Assembly: GCA_003290465.1 (NCBI GenBank)
Contig: CP030759.1
Location: 2,430,572 to 2,494,571, forward strand
Direction of reading: 5' to 3'
DNA length: 64,000 bases
From: Candidatus Sumerlaea chitinivorans
GTDB lineage: Bacteria > Sumerlaeota > Sumerlaeia > Sumerlaeales > Sumerlaeaceae
A program made the position numbers and the translations under genes. Position 1 is the stretch's first letter; every line of letters starts with the position of its first letter. Under the pieces are notes generated by a model. It was given only the letters and a program-made list of their open reading frames with translations, searched no databases and was not told where the DNA came from. Positions 23,767 to 33,171 of the stretch are shown piece after piece.

Positions 23767-26086
23767 AGTTTTCCTCCTCAATGAGTGTTCCACTTTCTAA
23801 GGAGAGGGCTTCATCGGCCAGCGCGAGCAGCTTGTCTAATCCACCGAAGAGCACCTTGATGCGTGGGAGTCCGCCGGCCTGATCGAGCAGGTGGCTCCTG
23901 AGGAGCTGCTCCGGTGTGATATCCGGATTTGCCCGCTTGAAGTCCAGGACCATGAGCACCATCTCCCGCTGAGCAGCTTTGAGGTTCTTGCCAAGCGCCC
24001 ATTTTTCGAACTCGCGGCGACGCCGGAGAGTCTCGAAGTCCGCCTCGCCCATAGCCACCGCGATGAAGTCTTCAAGGGTAGCCTCGGGCTCGCCGTAGAG
24101 ATCCCGGAGGGTGGATAGGTCAAAACCCATGGTCGCAAGAAAGGAGTGGTCCGGGGGTGTTGCCCCTTTGAAGTAATGCCAGCAGAGGAGCGTTTGCACG
24201 AAACGGTGCTTCAGTCCCTCCCGCTCCATGCCTCCCTTAAGCTGGGCCTCGACCTGGCGCCGGAGCTCTTCCAAGACGGCTGGCGAGATGGTCTCGGAGA
24301 AAACCAGATGGACAGGTACATCCGCAATGACCATCTGCTGCTCGGTATGCGACCTTTCTTCAAAAGGCTCCTTTTCAATAGTTCCAGTTCGCTCTCGCTC
24401 GCGCTGGACGAGGGTCTCTTCATCTTGCTCAACCGGCTCATCCACGATGCCCGGCGTGTCGTTGGTGACTACCGGCTCGAGGCGGGCGAGGTCCACGAAG
24501 TCCACCAGTTTGTAAAACTCCTTGCCCGTATCCCGGCATTTGCGGGTGCCACGTCCCTTCATCTGGACATAGAGCACCTTAGATTTCGTAGGACGTGCCA
24601 TGAGGAGGACTTCCACATCCGGGGCGTCTATGCCGGTGTCCAGCATGCCGACTCCCACAAGAACGATGGGCCGGGGCGCCATGTTCGGATCCTTGTGTGC
24701 CTGTTCGATAATGGCTTTGCGTTCCTCGGGGGTTGTGATTTTCTGGAACTCCTCGATCAGCTCTCTCGCCCCCGGCATTTCGTTGTGCACCGCCACAATG
24801 AACTTCTCTGCGGCGGCATCGTTGGGCGGCAGGTTGTTACGGCGGTTGTACTCTTCGATGAGGGCGTAGCGCAGGTTCTTGGCGTGAGCGATGGATGCTG
24901 CAAAGACGATCGTTTTGACGGGCTGCCGCGTGCCGAGGATGTCTTCAAAGTATTTCTCGGCAATTAGCCGGTTGCGTTGGGGCACATCCACTGCACGACC
25001 CAACTGTTCGGGCTCGAAGTCAAAGCCCATGTCGTGCACGCCTTCCAGATCAACATTGGTGTGGAACTTGAAGTGAATGCACTGGGCAAGTCGCTCCCAC
25101 TCCGGCACCTCGGGATTGGTCTCAGCCTGGCGGATCGTGTAGCGGTAGATGGGTCCAGGGTACTGACCTGGATCGGTAAAAAATCGGTCTGTGTTGACAG
25201 TTTCCTTGTCAGCAGGCGTAGCGGTAAGACCGAGAAGAATGGCACCCCCTTTTGCAAAATGGTCGAGCACTCCGAACCATTCGCCAAAGTAGGACCGGTG
25301 ACACTCATCCAAAATGACCAGGCTGAAGTGGGCTGGGTCGTATTCTTGGTACCTATTTCGCACGGCCATGTGCTGGATGGTAGTCACGAGGACATCGCGG
25401 TGCTTATCTTCTTTGCCGCCTGTCGCCCGTTCAATGTTGAAGTTGTCGCCCAGATGCGTTTTAAATTTCTTGACGGTTTGAACCGCCAGCGCATCCCGGT
25501 CCACCAGAAACAGCGTCCTCCTGATAAGCCCCACAGACCAGAGCTTGGCAATAACACCCGCTGCTGTGATGGTCTTTCCAGTGCCTGTCGCCATCTGAAG
25601 GTACATGCGACGGCGACCCGCTTGGACTGCTGCCAGGACTTGGGAGACTGCCACACGCTGGTAGTCACGCAGGGTGCCGTGAAGTTCTACCGCCTGGGGG
25701 CGGAAGAACTCGCCAAACTCGGCTGGTGTGGGAAAGCGGGTGATTCGCTCAGGTAGGGTGTTCGCCTTAAGGTTCTGACGGAGGAAGATTTGGCCATCGC
25801 TTGCGAAGATCAGCGGCACGTTGTGCCCGGTGTTTTCCTTGTAGGTTCGTGCGTACCGCTTGGCCTGCTCCAACGCGGCCCACAGGTCTTTACCGGGCTT
25901 CTTTGCCTCCAAGATCGCCGCGAGGCGACCTTCATGGAAAAAGACGCGATCCGCCTCTTCCCCATCCAGGTGTTCACGCCAGCGTTTACGGGTCACCGTG
26001 AAGTCAGTAAGATTCCACCCGCGCTCGCGCAGGTGCTCTTCGATCAGAAGTTCGGCTTCGTCTTCGTTGATTGGTCTATTCGCCAT
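23750..26086 (-). CDS. hsdR2: Type I restriction subunit HsdR (inner system, EcoEI-like)
   Basis: A 778-residue intact restriction and translocation subunit. The N-terminal nuclease domain has the Asp...Glu-x-Lys core (EADRVFFHEG, ILEAKKPG at about 60-62). The motor has Walker A MATGTGKT at 165-172 and DECH at 260-263 (LVILDECHRSYFG), then GLTATPADK, a second RecA domain (VGMLDTGIDAPD, GRGTRKC) and an EcoEI_R_C-type helical end. The ribosome site AGGAGGTG precedes ATG 26086. Gene order R-M-(PIN)-S is complete for a working type I system. The start overlaps the truncated hsdM1 stop by 11 bases, marking the left junction of the insert. Confidence 0.95.
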   Translation of the reverse strand: MANRPINEDEAELLIEEHLRERGWNLTDFTVTRKRWREHLDGEEADRVFFHEGRLAAILEAKKPGKDLWAALEQAKRYARTYKENTGHNVPLIFASDGQIFLRQNLKANTLPERITRFPTPAEFGEFFRPQAVELHGTLRDYQRVAVSQVLAAVQAGRRRMYLQMATGTGKTITAAGVIAKLWSVGLIRRTLFLVDRDALAVQTVKKFKTHLGDNFNIERATGGKEDKHRDVLVTTIQHMAVRNRYQEYDPAHFSLVILDECHRSYFGEWFGVLDHFAKGGAILLGLTATPADKETVNTDRFFTDPGQYPGPIYRYTIRQAETNPEVPEWERLAQCIHFKFHTNVDLEGVHDMGFDFEPEQLGRAVDVPQRNRLIAEKYFEDILGTRQPVKTIVFAASIAHAKNLRYALIEEYNRRNNLPPNDAAAEKFIVAVHNEMPGARELIEEFQKITTPEERKAIIEQAHKDPNMAPRPIVLVGVGMLDTGIDAPDVEVLLMARPTKSKVLYVQMKGRGTRKCRDTGKEFYKLVDFVDLARLEPVVTNDTPGIVDEPVEQDEETLVQRERERTGTIEKEPFEERSHTEQQMVIADVPVHLVFSETISPAVLEELRRQVEAQLKGGMEREGLKHRFVQTLLCWHYFKGATPPDHSFLATMGFDLSTLRDLYGEPEATLEDFIAVAMGEADFETLRRRREFEKWALGKNLKAAQREMVLMVLDFKRANPDITPEQLLRSHLLDQAGGLPRIKVLFGGLDKLLALADEALSLESGTLIEEENYGNRT

Positions 26087-27311
26087 GAATAGACACCTCC
26101 TGTGATGCTTGACAAATATACGGTATCTCGCCCTGGCCGGCGTCCCCCGTAAACAGCGACGAGCCGTTGTGCACCTCGGCGAGGCGACTGCCGAGCGGGG
26201 TGTCGTGCTTCATCTTGGAGAGCATGTTCACCAGGAACAGCATCTGCCCGTCGCTGGTGCGGGTGATCAGCGAAAGCTCCTCGCCCCGGTGCCGGACGAC
26301 AAAGCGCGGGTCCTTGATGCCAGCCTTGCCGCCCATGCGTTCCAGGTCGCTCTTCCAACTCTTCCCGTAGGGCGGATTGGAGAGCATGAAGTCGAAGGTG
26401 CGGCCGGGGAAGGCGTCGTTGGATAGGGTCGAATGCTCCGGTCCGCCAACGATGTTGTCGGCGGCATCGCCCTCGCCCTTGAGCAAAAGGTCGGCTTTGC
26501 AGATAGCGTAGGTCTCGGCATTGATCTCCTGGCCGAAAAGATGCACTGAGACCTGTTTGCCACGTTCTTTCGCCAGTTGCAACAGGGTTTCCTCGGCCAC
26601 CGTGAGCATCCCGCCGGTGCCGCAGGCGCCGTCGTAGAGCAGGTAGGTGCCGGATTCGATCTGGTCGGCGATCGGCTCGAAGATCAGGCGGGCCATCAGC
26701 CTCACGGCGTCGCGCGGGGTCCAGTGCTCGCCGGCTTCTTCGTTGTTTTCCTCGTTGAAGCGGTGCACCAGCTCCTCGAAGATGGTGCCCATGGCGTGAT
26801 TGTCGAGGCCGGGCAGCCGGACGGTGCCGTCGCTGTTCAGGACGGGGTTCGGGCTCAGGTTGATGGACGGGTCGAGGAACTTCTCGATGAGCGTGCCCAG
26901 GGCGTCGGCTTTGGCCAGACGCGGGATCTGGTGGCGGAACTCGAAGTTGTCGATGATCTCCTGGACGTTGGGCGAGAAGCCGTCCAGGTAGGCACGGAAA
27001 TCCGCCTCCAGCTGCTGGCGGCTGGCGCGGGCCTTGAGGTCGCGCAGGGTAAACTTCGAGGTGTTGTAAAACGCCTGTCCGGCGGCCTGTCGTAGAGCAG
27101 CGTCTTGGTGTACGATCCCCGCTTTGTCGAGCGAAGCTTTCATGTCGAGCACCGCCTGCTTGGTGGGCTCCAGCACCGCATCCAGCCGGCGGATCACGGT
27201 CATCGGGAGAATGACGTCTCGGTACTTGCCACGCACGTAGAGGTCGCGCAACACGTCGTCGGCGATGCTCCAAATGAAATTGGTGATCCAGGTCAGTTGA
27301 CCGTTTTCCAT
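26076..27311 (-). CDS. hsdM1: Type I modification subunit HsdM, C-terminally truncated remnant (outer system)
   Basis: A 411-residue fragment of a different HsdM, closer to the IC/EcoR124-like group. The N-terminal domain (WITNFIWSIADDVLRDLYVR), SAM motif DGACGTGGM at 227-235 and NPPYG at 312-316 are all present. Relatives continue for another 100 residues or more after GSSLFTGDAGQGE. Here that segment is followed by only 16 unrelated residues (IPYICQASQEVSIHGE) and a stop inside the hsdR2 start. ATG 27311 has GGAAGG upstream. Its missing 3' end, its hsdS and the 5' half of hsdR1 have been replaced by the inner operon. Methylation activity without the C-terminal part and a partner HsdS is doubtful. 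Confidence 0.88.
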   Translation of the reverse strand: MENGQLTWITNFIWSIADDVLRDLYVRGKYRDVILPMTVIRRLDAVLEPTKQAVLDMKASLDKAGIVHQDAALRQAAGQAFYNTSKFTLRDLKARASRQQLEADFRAYLDGFSPNVQEIIDNFEFRHQIPRLAKADALGTLIEKFLDPSINLSPNPVLNSDGTVRLPGLDNHAMGTIFEELVHRFNEENNEEAGEHWTPRDAVRLMARLIFEPIADQIESGTYLLYDGACGTGGMLTVAEETLLQLAKERGKQVSVHLFGQEINAETYAICKADLLLKGEGDAADNIVGGPEHSTLSNDAFPGRTFDFMLSNPPYGKSWKSDLERMGGKAGIKDPRFVVRHRGEELSLITRTSDGQMLFLVNMLSKMKHDTPLGSRLAEVHNGSSLFTGDAGQGEIPYICQASQEVSIHGE

Positions 27312-27576
27312 GATGGCACCTTCCTGCTTTGTCGCATGAAACCCTACACGCATCCACACTCTCAAGTGTTTCGTGTGCCAGTGGCTTCGCGTATGGTGAC
27401 ACTTAGGTGCTCCCCAGCCGGAACTTCAATGGCTATAAGCCAACGACGCGACGCAAACACGTCAAGAGGAAGACGTTGGCGAGTCCGCCTTGCGCGCTGC
27501 GCAAACGAAGAAATTCACACGAGCGCCTTCACTGATTCTTTCACCCTCGCGCGAGACAAAAAGCGCGGCGCATAAA

Positions 27577-27825
27577 TGACCTCACGCGAAGCCGCGAAGA
27601 ACGCGAAGAGAAGCAACATTAAGAAGAAAGGCTAATCGGAGCACTCGAGAAGGAACGCAGCCTAACCTGCCCACACCGCGCGCTCCCACCATCCCTGCAA
27701 TAACACCTTCAGAAATTTGCATGATTAGTGTTATTCTTTTGTTCGCGGCTTCGCGTCCTTCGCGCGAATTCTTATCCTTTCATTTCTTCGCGTTCTTCGC
27801 GCCTTCGCGCGAGATTTTCTTCCGT
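27577..27825. repeat. GCGAAG/CTTCGC inverted-repeat element, copy 3
   Basis: Left arm CTCACGCGAAGCCGCGAAGA (about 27581-27612) and doubled right arm (GTTCGCGGCTTCGCGTCCTT near 27741-27772; CTTCGCGTTCTTCGCGCCTT near 27786-27815). It is the same family as the two copies at 14.2-14.7 kb, and it lies on the other side of the restriction island. The rest of 27312-27904 holds no gene. Confidence 0.7.
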
Positions 27826-27904
27826 TTCCCCGCGGCGCGGGACCCCGCGTTGCGATTATCCTATAGACAACCGCATCCACCGCCCATAGCTAATTTGCTC
27901 TGTT

Positions 27905-30334
27905 GTGAAACCGAATCGTTACATCTGCATCCATGGGCATTTTTACCAGCCGCCGCGCGAGAACCCGTGGCTCGAAGCAATCGAGCAGCAGGACAGCGCG
28001 CAGCCTTACCACGATTGGAACGAGCGCATCACCGCGGAATGCTATGCGCCGAACACCTCTTCGCGCATTCTCGATTCGCAGGGCAAGATCGAGCGGATCA
28101 TCAATAACTACGAGCGGATCAGTTTCAACTTCGGGCCCACGCTCCTGTCGTGGCTTGAGACGCATGCTCGCGAGACCTATCTCGCGATTCTCGAGGGCGA
28201 CCGACTAAGCGCCGCCCGTTTCTCGGGTCACGGCTCAGCCATGGCGCAGGTCTACAATCACCTCATCATGCCACTTGCCTCACGCCGCGACAAGATCACC
28301 CAAGTGCGCTGGGGCATAGCGGATTTTGTGCATCGCTTTGGTCGCCGCCCAGAGGGCATGTGGTTGGCCGAGACAGCGGTGGACCTCGAGACTTTGGACA
28401 TCATGGCCAGCCATGGCATTCGGTTCACGATCCTCTCGCCCCATCAAGCCGCTCGCGTTCGTCCCCTCGCCCGCGGTTCGTGGACCGACGTCCGCGGCGG
28501 CCGCATTGATCCCTCCCGCCCTTATCTCTGCCGCCTCCCGAGCGGAGCCTCTATTTCGATTTTCTTCTACGATGCCCCCATTAGCCACGCCGTAGCTTTC
28601 GAAGGCCTGCTCTTCGATGGACACGCCTTCGCGAATCGTCTCATGTCCGGGTTTGCACCAGATCGCGACGGCGCCCAGCTCGTGCACATCGCCACCGATG
28701 GCGAAAGCTACGGTCACCACCACAAGTTCGGGGAGATGGCGCTCAGCCGCTGCCTTTGCGACATCGAACATTCCAACCGCGTCGCTCTCACCAACTATGG
28801 CGAGTTCCTCGAGCACTTCCCCCCACGCTACGAGGTCGAGATTTTCGAAGCAACGTCGTGGAGCTGCGCGCACGGCGTCGGGCGCTGGAGCTACGACTGC
28901 GGCTGCAACACCGGTGGCCACCCGGGATGGAATCAGACGTGGCGCGCCCCCCTGCGCGCGGCAATGAACTGGCTGCGCGACGAGGCTGTTCGGATTTACG
29001 AAGAGCGCGGGGCCACCCTTTTCCCCGATCTCTGGCTTGCCCGCGATAACTACATTGACGTGATCCTCAACCGCAGCCGCGACGCACTCGACCGCTTCTT
29101 CTTGCGTTATGCGCGTGCCGAGCTCACGGCGGAGGAGCGGGTCAAGGCCCTTCAGCTTCTCGAGATGCAGCGAAACGCTCTTCTCATGTTCACCAGCTGT
29201 GGGTGGTTCTTTGACGACATCTCCGGCATCGAAACCGTCCAGAATCTGCTCTATGCTGCCCGCGTCATTCAGCTGGCCCGTGAGCTCAGCGGCGTGAATC
29301 TCGAACCACGCTTTTTAGCGCAGCTTGAGCAGGCCCGCAGCAACATCCCAGCGTTTGTAAATGGTGCGATTGTCTACGAGCGCCTCGTGCGCCCGCATAT
29401 TGTGGATTTGCGCAAGGTGGCGGCCAACCACGCCATTCTCATGGTAGCCGAAGACGCCCCCGCCACGGGTCATCTCTACGCGTATGAAGTCGAAGCCACC
29501 GACACCTGCAAGCGCACTCTTGGCGAACGCTCGGTGCTTGCCGGCATCGTGAAGGTCCGGAGCACCGTCACGCTCCAAGAGGAAACGTTTATGTTCGCCT
29601 CGGCCAATCTCGGCGAACACAAATTGGAGGCGCGCTTGGCGCCCTACGAACCGGAGGCGTATCGCCAGTTGCAGGCACACCTCACGGCAGAAGCATGCGA
29701 TCTGACCCTCGAGGAGGGGCTCGACTTCCTCGCCACAATACTGCCCGAACCCACCTACGCCCTGCCTTCGCTTTTCCGCGACGAGATGCGGCGGATTGTA
29801 TACCGCCTCTTGGGCGACCCCATCCAAACAGCGATCGAGGTCATGGAGAAACTTTACGAGGAGAATGCGCCCCTCATGCGGTTCCTGCGCACCCTCGACG
29901 TGCCACTGCCCAAGGTCCTCGCCACTATGAGCCAGTTCGTGCTCAACCATTTGCTCCAGCGAGCCATCGAAACCGAAAACGACTCCCCCGAGACGGTTCG
30001 TGCCCGCTACCAAGAAGCCCTGTCTTGGAATGTCGAGCTCGACGCTGGCAATCTAAGTTACGCGCTTGAACGAGTTCTAAACCAGCTTGCGGATGAGTTA
30101 CGGCTTCGCCCCAACGACGTCGCGCTCATGCAGCGCCTTGTCGGCATTACGGAGGTGGCAATCAGCATGCCATTCCCTGTAAATTTGTGGCGTCCGCAAA
30201 ACATTTTCTACCATATTGCATCCGCAAACTACCGAATTACAAAAACCCGTGCAGATAGCGGGGATCGGGAGGCTAAGAAATGGACCGAGTTATGCCAACA
30301 ACTTGCGACCATGCTTCACGTCCGGCTCTCATGA
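27905..30334 (+). CDS. Glycoside hydrolase family 57-type enzyme with DUF3536
   Basis: An 809-residue protein of the DUF3536 branch of GH57-like enzymes. The N-terminal polysaccharide-deacetylase-like barrel has the diagnostic CIHGHFYQPPRENPWLEA start and the putative catalytic Glu in GMWLAETAVD; ATDGESYGHHHKFGEMAL is a further conserved block. The long helical C-terminal half is DUF3536. Family members act on alpha-glucans and are cytoplasmic; no signal peptide is seen here. The start is GTG 27905, directly at HGHFYQPP length, with no obvious Shine-Dalgarno. The stop overlaps the next gene start (ATGA). Confidence 0.93.
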   Translation: MKPNRYICIHGHFYQPPRENPWLEAIEQQDSAQPYHDWNERITAECYAPNTSSRILDSQGKIERIINNYERISFNFGPTLLSWLETHARETYLAILEGDRLSAARFSGHGSAMAQVYNHLIMPLASRRDKITQVRWGIADFVHRFGRRPEGMWLAETAVDLETLDIMASHGIRFTILSPHQAARVRPLARGSWTDVRGGRIDPSRPYLCRLPSGASISIFFYDAPISHAVAFEGLLFDGHAFANRLMSGFAPDRDGAQLVHIATDGESYGHHHKFGEMALSRCLCDIEHSNRVALTNYGEFLEHFPPRYEVEIFEATSWSCAHGVGRWSYDCGCNTGGHPGWNQTWRAPLRAAMNWLRDEAVRIYEERGATLFPDLWLARDNYIDVILNRSRDALDRFFLRYARAELTAEERVKALQLLEMQRNALLMFTSCGWFFDDISGIETVQNLLYAARVIQLARELSGVNLEPRFLAQLEQARSNIPAFVNGAIVYERLVRPHIVDLRKVAANHAILMVAEDAPATGHLYAYEVEATDTCKRTLGERSVLAGIVKVRSTVTLQEETFMFASANLGEHKLEARLAPYEPEAYRQLQAHLTAEACDLTLEEGLDFLATILPEPTYALPSLFRDEMRRIVYRLLGDPIQTAIEVMEKLYEENAPLMRFLRTLDVPLPKVLATMSQFVLNHLLQRAIETENDSPETVRARYQEALSWNVELDAGNLSYALERVLNQLADELRLRPNDVALMQRLVGITEVAISMPFPVNLWRPQNIFYHIASANYRITKTRADSGDREAKKWTELCQQLATMLHVRLS

Positions 30335-32253
30335 GCCGGCCCCGAAACGCTTGGGGACGGTTCCTCATGGTGCTACCCTTGCTTGGCTGGATCGGACTTT
30401 CGTCCAACGGCTACGCAGCGCCACTTCGACAAGAGTTGCGCAAACCCTTTGAGGCCACATCTCAAACCCTGCGCGGCTTCGTCATCGTCGTGGATCCTGC
30501 CGGCGGAGGGGAGGCCGCAGGACGCCGCCACCCCACCCACACAACCGCCCGAGCCTCCCAATACAACCTGATGGTTGCGACGCATCTGAGCCACCACCTC
30601 AAAGGTGCTGGCGCATCCGTGTACCTCACGCGCATGGACGATCGGGCGACAACCCTTGGGGCAGAGGATCGCTCGGAACGCGAAGCCATCGTGCGTGGTG
30701 CCGCGCCCCACATCGTGCTCACCCTCGCGCATGCGGATGATCCGAAAGCACCCAAGAACTCCGTGCGCGCATTCATTGCAGCCGACAACAAAATTGCCTC
30801 CGATCCGCTGACCGCACGGGCGGCCACTCTCTTGGTGAAGGAGCTTGCTTCGGCTGTCCCCGGCGCCAACACCCGTTCTGTGATTGCCATGCCCTCCCTG
30901 CCGGAAGTGCCGCGCTCTCTCGCGCCGACCGTCATGCTCGAACCGGGGAATTTCTCCGACGCGGCATTTGCTTCTTGGGCGGCCAAGGCCCCGCTTGAAT
31001 CCGTGTCCCGCGCCATCTACGAAGCTCTTGCGCGACTCTGGCAGCAGGACGCCGAGGCATTGGCGTTTCGCCGCGAGCAGGCGTTCGGCGTGCAGACCGT
31101 CGAAACCCCCGCAAAATCGCCCACAGCGCGCCCACCTGAAAGCGCCTCCACCAACGTTGAGAAACTTGCGCGTTCGCTTTGGCCCATTGATCGCGCCCCC
31201 GCCACCCCGGCGGAACTCCGCTTCGTCCTCGACCATTATCGCCGGCGCGCGCTTAGCGATTGGACCCTATTTCTGCTCGAAACAACGATCGAGGAGACCT
31301 CTCAAGGACTCAACCTCACGGTCCGCACCAACGCTCAGGAAATCGGGGACACCGCCGTGGGAATTGCTCGTGCCCTCGGCACCCCCCTTAGCGACGCTCG
31401 CGTCGAACTCCTCCCCTCGCCGCGTCTGGGCGAGCGCCGCTTCGGCGTCACGTGCGTACCTATGGCGTTTGTCTGGGGGCAGCCGCGGGAGCTCGACGAC
31501 GTCCAAACCCAGCTCCTTCTTGGCGACTGCGTCTGGCTTTTGGATGAAACACCCGACGGCAGTTACCTCCTCGTGCATGGTACGGATAGCTACCTTGGGT
31601 GGGTACGGTCGGATGCGATCCAGCGGTTGGACGCCTCGCGTTTTGATGAGTGGCTAAACGCACCGGCGGCAACTTTCGTACGCGAACACGAAGTCCGCGG
31701 CGTTCGCTTTTCTCCAGCGGTTCGCCTCCCCCTTGCTTCTCCCGCGGCCGCTGATGCGAAGGTGGTCCGCCTACGCCTCCCCGCCCCTATTCCCGCACTT
31801 GGCGAAAAGTCGACGATTGAGGTTCCACGCGACGCCGTGCGCCTGAGCTCGGAAATCAGGGTGGGTCAGAAGGCGATCGAAATCGCGCAGACACTTCTGG
31901 GGCGACCCTACGTCTTCGGCGGCCGTTCGTCACTTGGCACGGATTGTTCCGGCTTAGTAAGCGACGCCTACGCTGCGCTGGGTCACACGCTCCCACGCGA
32001 CGCACGCCAGCAGGTGCTGGTGGGAAAGCTTGTGGCCACGCGCTGGCATCGCACGGCCCTTCGCCCCGGCGACACCCTCTTTTTCATTGATACCACTGGG
32101 CGCGTGATCCACACCGGCCTCTCGCTGGGCGGATCGCGTTTCATCCACCAGTGCCCGCCAGAGGTTCAGGTCAGCAGTTTCGATCCCGCCGATCCACTCT
32201 ACAGCAAGACGTGGGACCGCGCGTTCATCTTTGGCCGGCGCCCCTTGGATTAG
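30331..32253 (+). CDS. Exported degenerate amidase_3 / SH3 / NlpC-P60 peptidoglycan hydrolase
   Basis: A 640-residue exported protein; a signal peptide (FLMVLPLLGWIGLSSNGYAA) ends near residue 30. Residues 48-220 resemble N-acetylmuramoyl-L-alanine amidase (Amidase_3). However, the first zinc His is missing (VVDPAGGGE instead of DPGHGG) and the Glu ligand before NL is Ser/Gln; only the late His (TLAHADDP) remains. A central SH3-like domain (VWLLDETPDGSYLLVHGTD) leads to a C-terminal NlpC/P60 cysteine peptidase with Cys539 (TDCSGL), His594 (VIHTGL) and a third polar residue in FIHQC. So the working activity is probably cutting peptide stems. ATG 30331 overlaps the GH57 stop. Confidence 0.88.
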   Translation: MSRPRNAWGRFLMVLPLLGWIGLSSNGYAAPLRQELRKPFEATSQTLRGFVIVVDPAGGGEAAGRRHPTHTTARASQYNLMVATHLSHHLKGAGASVYLTRMDDRATTLGAEDRSEREAIVRGAAPHIVLTLAHADDPKAPKNSVRAFIAADNKIASDPLTARAATLLVKELASAVPGANTRSVIAMPSLPEVPRSLAPTVMLEPGNFSDAAFASWAAKAPLESVSRAIYEALARLWQQDAEALAFRREQAFGVQTVETPAKSPTARPPESASTNVEKLARSLWPIDRAPATPAELRFVLDHYRRRALSDWTLFLLETTIEETSQGLNLTVRTNAQEIGDTAVGIARALGTPLSDARVELLPSPRLGERRFGVTCVPMAFVWGQPRELDDVQTQLLLGDCVWLLDETPDGSYLLVHGTDSYLGWVRSDAIQRLDASRFDEWLNAPAATFVREHEVRGVRFSPAVRLPLASPAAADAKVVRLRLPAPIPALGEKSTIEVPRDAVRLSSEIRVGQKAIEIAQTLLGRPYVFGGRSSLGTDCSGLVSDAYAALGHTLPRDARQQVLVGKLVATRWHRTALRPGDTLFFIDTTGRVIHTGLSLGGSRFIHQCPPEVQVSSFDPADPLYSKTWDRAFIFGRRPLD

Positions 32254-32364
32254 CGGAAATCGAGCAGCACCTCTCTTACTTTCAGAAAGGGGGTTCAGTT
32301 CGCACATAGGCAGCTCTTAGAGCGCCCGAGCATTCGCGCGCCGAGGCGCCGGCGGCCGCTTCGA

Positions 32365-33081
32365 TTACGAGAACGCGGTTTGATCCGCCACGAGGTGGCT
32401 CAGGCCTAAGAGCCGCAGCGCCTCGCGCGTTTTCGTGGGAAGGCCATTCCAAATATTCGCCGGGACGCGCTCCAAGTCCTGAGCGTTATCCACCACGACC
32501 GCATCCGGCAGCATTTCAAACTCAAGGCTTCGCTGGTCGAGCTCTTTGCAAAATGCTTCGCACATATTTGGCGAATCCCACGGCAACTGCGTCAGAAGAT
32601 CGGGTGGGATCGTCGAGCGCAAACCAATGAGATAGAAACCACCATTTTGCGCTGGACCAAGAATCGCATCATTTTCGTCCAACGCAGCAAATACCTGATC
32701 GAGCAGCGAGCGGCGAATCTCGAGGCAATACGTCTCGAGCAAAACCACCTTCTCGCAGCCGTCCTCAAGCGCATAGCGCAACGCATGGGCCGCACGCTCT
32801 CCGTGGGTCTGCCCCTCATTCCACTCAAGCTGCGCCCGGCCACGTGTCCAGCGCAGCCACTCCTGAACCTCCGACGTTCGCTCCTTCGGCGTAAACAAAA
32901 TGTAGCCCCGATATGAATCGTCCACCGGCAGGCTTTGCCTGAGCACCTGTTCGGCCAGCAGGCGCATTAAGCTCACTGCATTGGCGCTCCCTAAGTCCTC
33001 CACCAGCCCCCGCTTTGCCAACACCACCTCCGGAAACTGAAGTGAAACAACAACTGCATTTCGAGGTTTCTGTGTGATCAT
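32365..33081 (-). CDS. DUF2064 (TIGR04282-type) nucleotidyl/glycosyl transferase-like protein
   Basis: A 238-residue GT-A-like protein of the DUF2064 family. The conserved blocks are EGQTHGERAAHALRYALEDG, VVLLETYCLEI (relatives have IGSDCP, so this is divergent) and AILGPAQNGGFYLIGLR. Family members are predicted transferases often found near radical-SAM or polyketide genes; no such partners are here. The start is uncertain: ATG 33081 keeps the domain intact, while GTG 33135 would add 18 residues and overlap the divergent gene. Confidence 0.75.
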   Translation of the reverse strand: MITQKPRNAVVVSLQFPEVVLAKRGLVEDLGSANAVSLMRLLAEQVLRQSLPVDDSYRGYILFTPKERTSEVQEWLRWTRGRAQLEWNEGQTHGERAAHALRYALEDGCEKVVLLETYCLEIRRSLLDQVFAALDENDAILGPAQNGGFYLIGLRSTIPPDLLTQLPWDSPNMCEAFCKELDQRSLEFEMLPDAVVVDNAQDLERVPANIWNGLPTKTREALRLLGLSHLVADQTAFS

Positions 33082-33171
33082 CTTCGGTGCGCAAGTACTC
33101 CGCTTTTTCTCAGCTTGTTCACAGGAAGTCTTCACTTGCCTGTGCGGCGCATCCTTGTTACGCCGCGTTTA

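Noticed and set aside
16046-27311. Insertion sequence or prophage carrying the restriction genes
   Set aside because: No transposase, integrase, tRNA target site or terminal repeat was recognised at the junctions.
26044-27402. 452-codon minus-strand frame overlapping hsdM1
   Set aside because: It is a second frame of the same strand, rich in Arg, Pro and Gly, while the other frame gives a clear HsdM with DGACGTGG and NPPYG.
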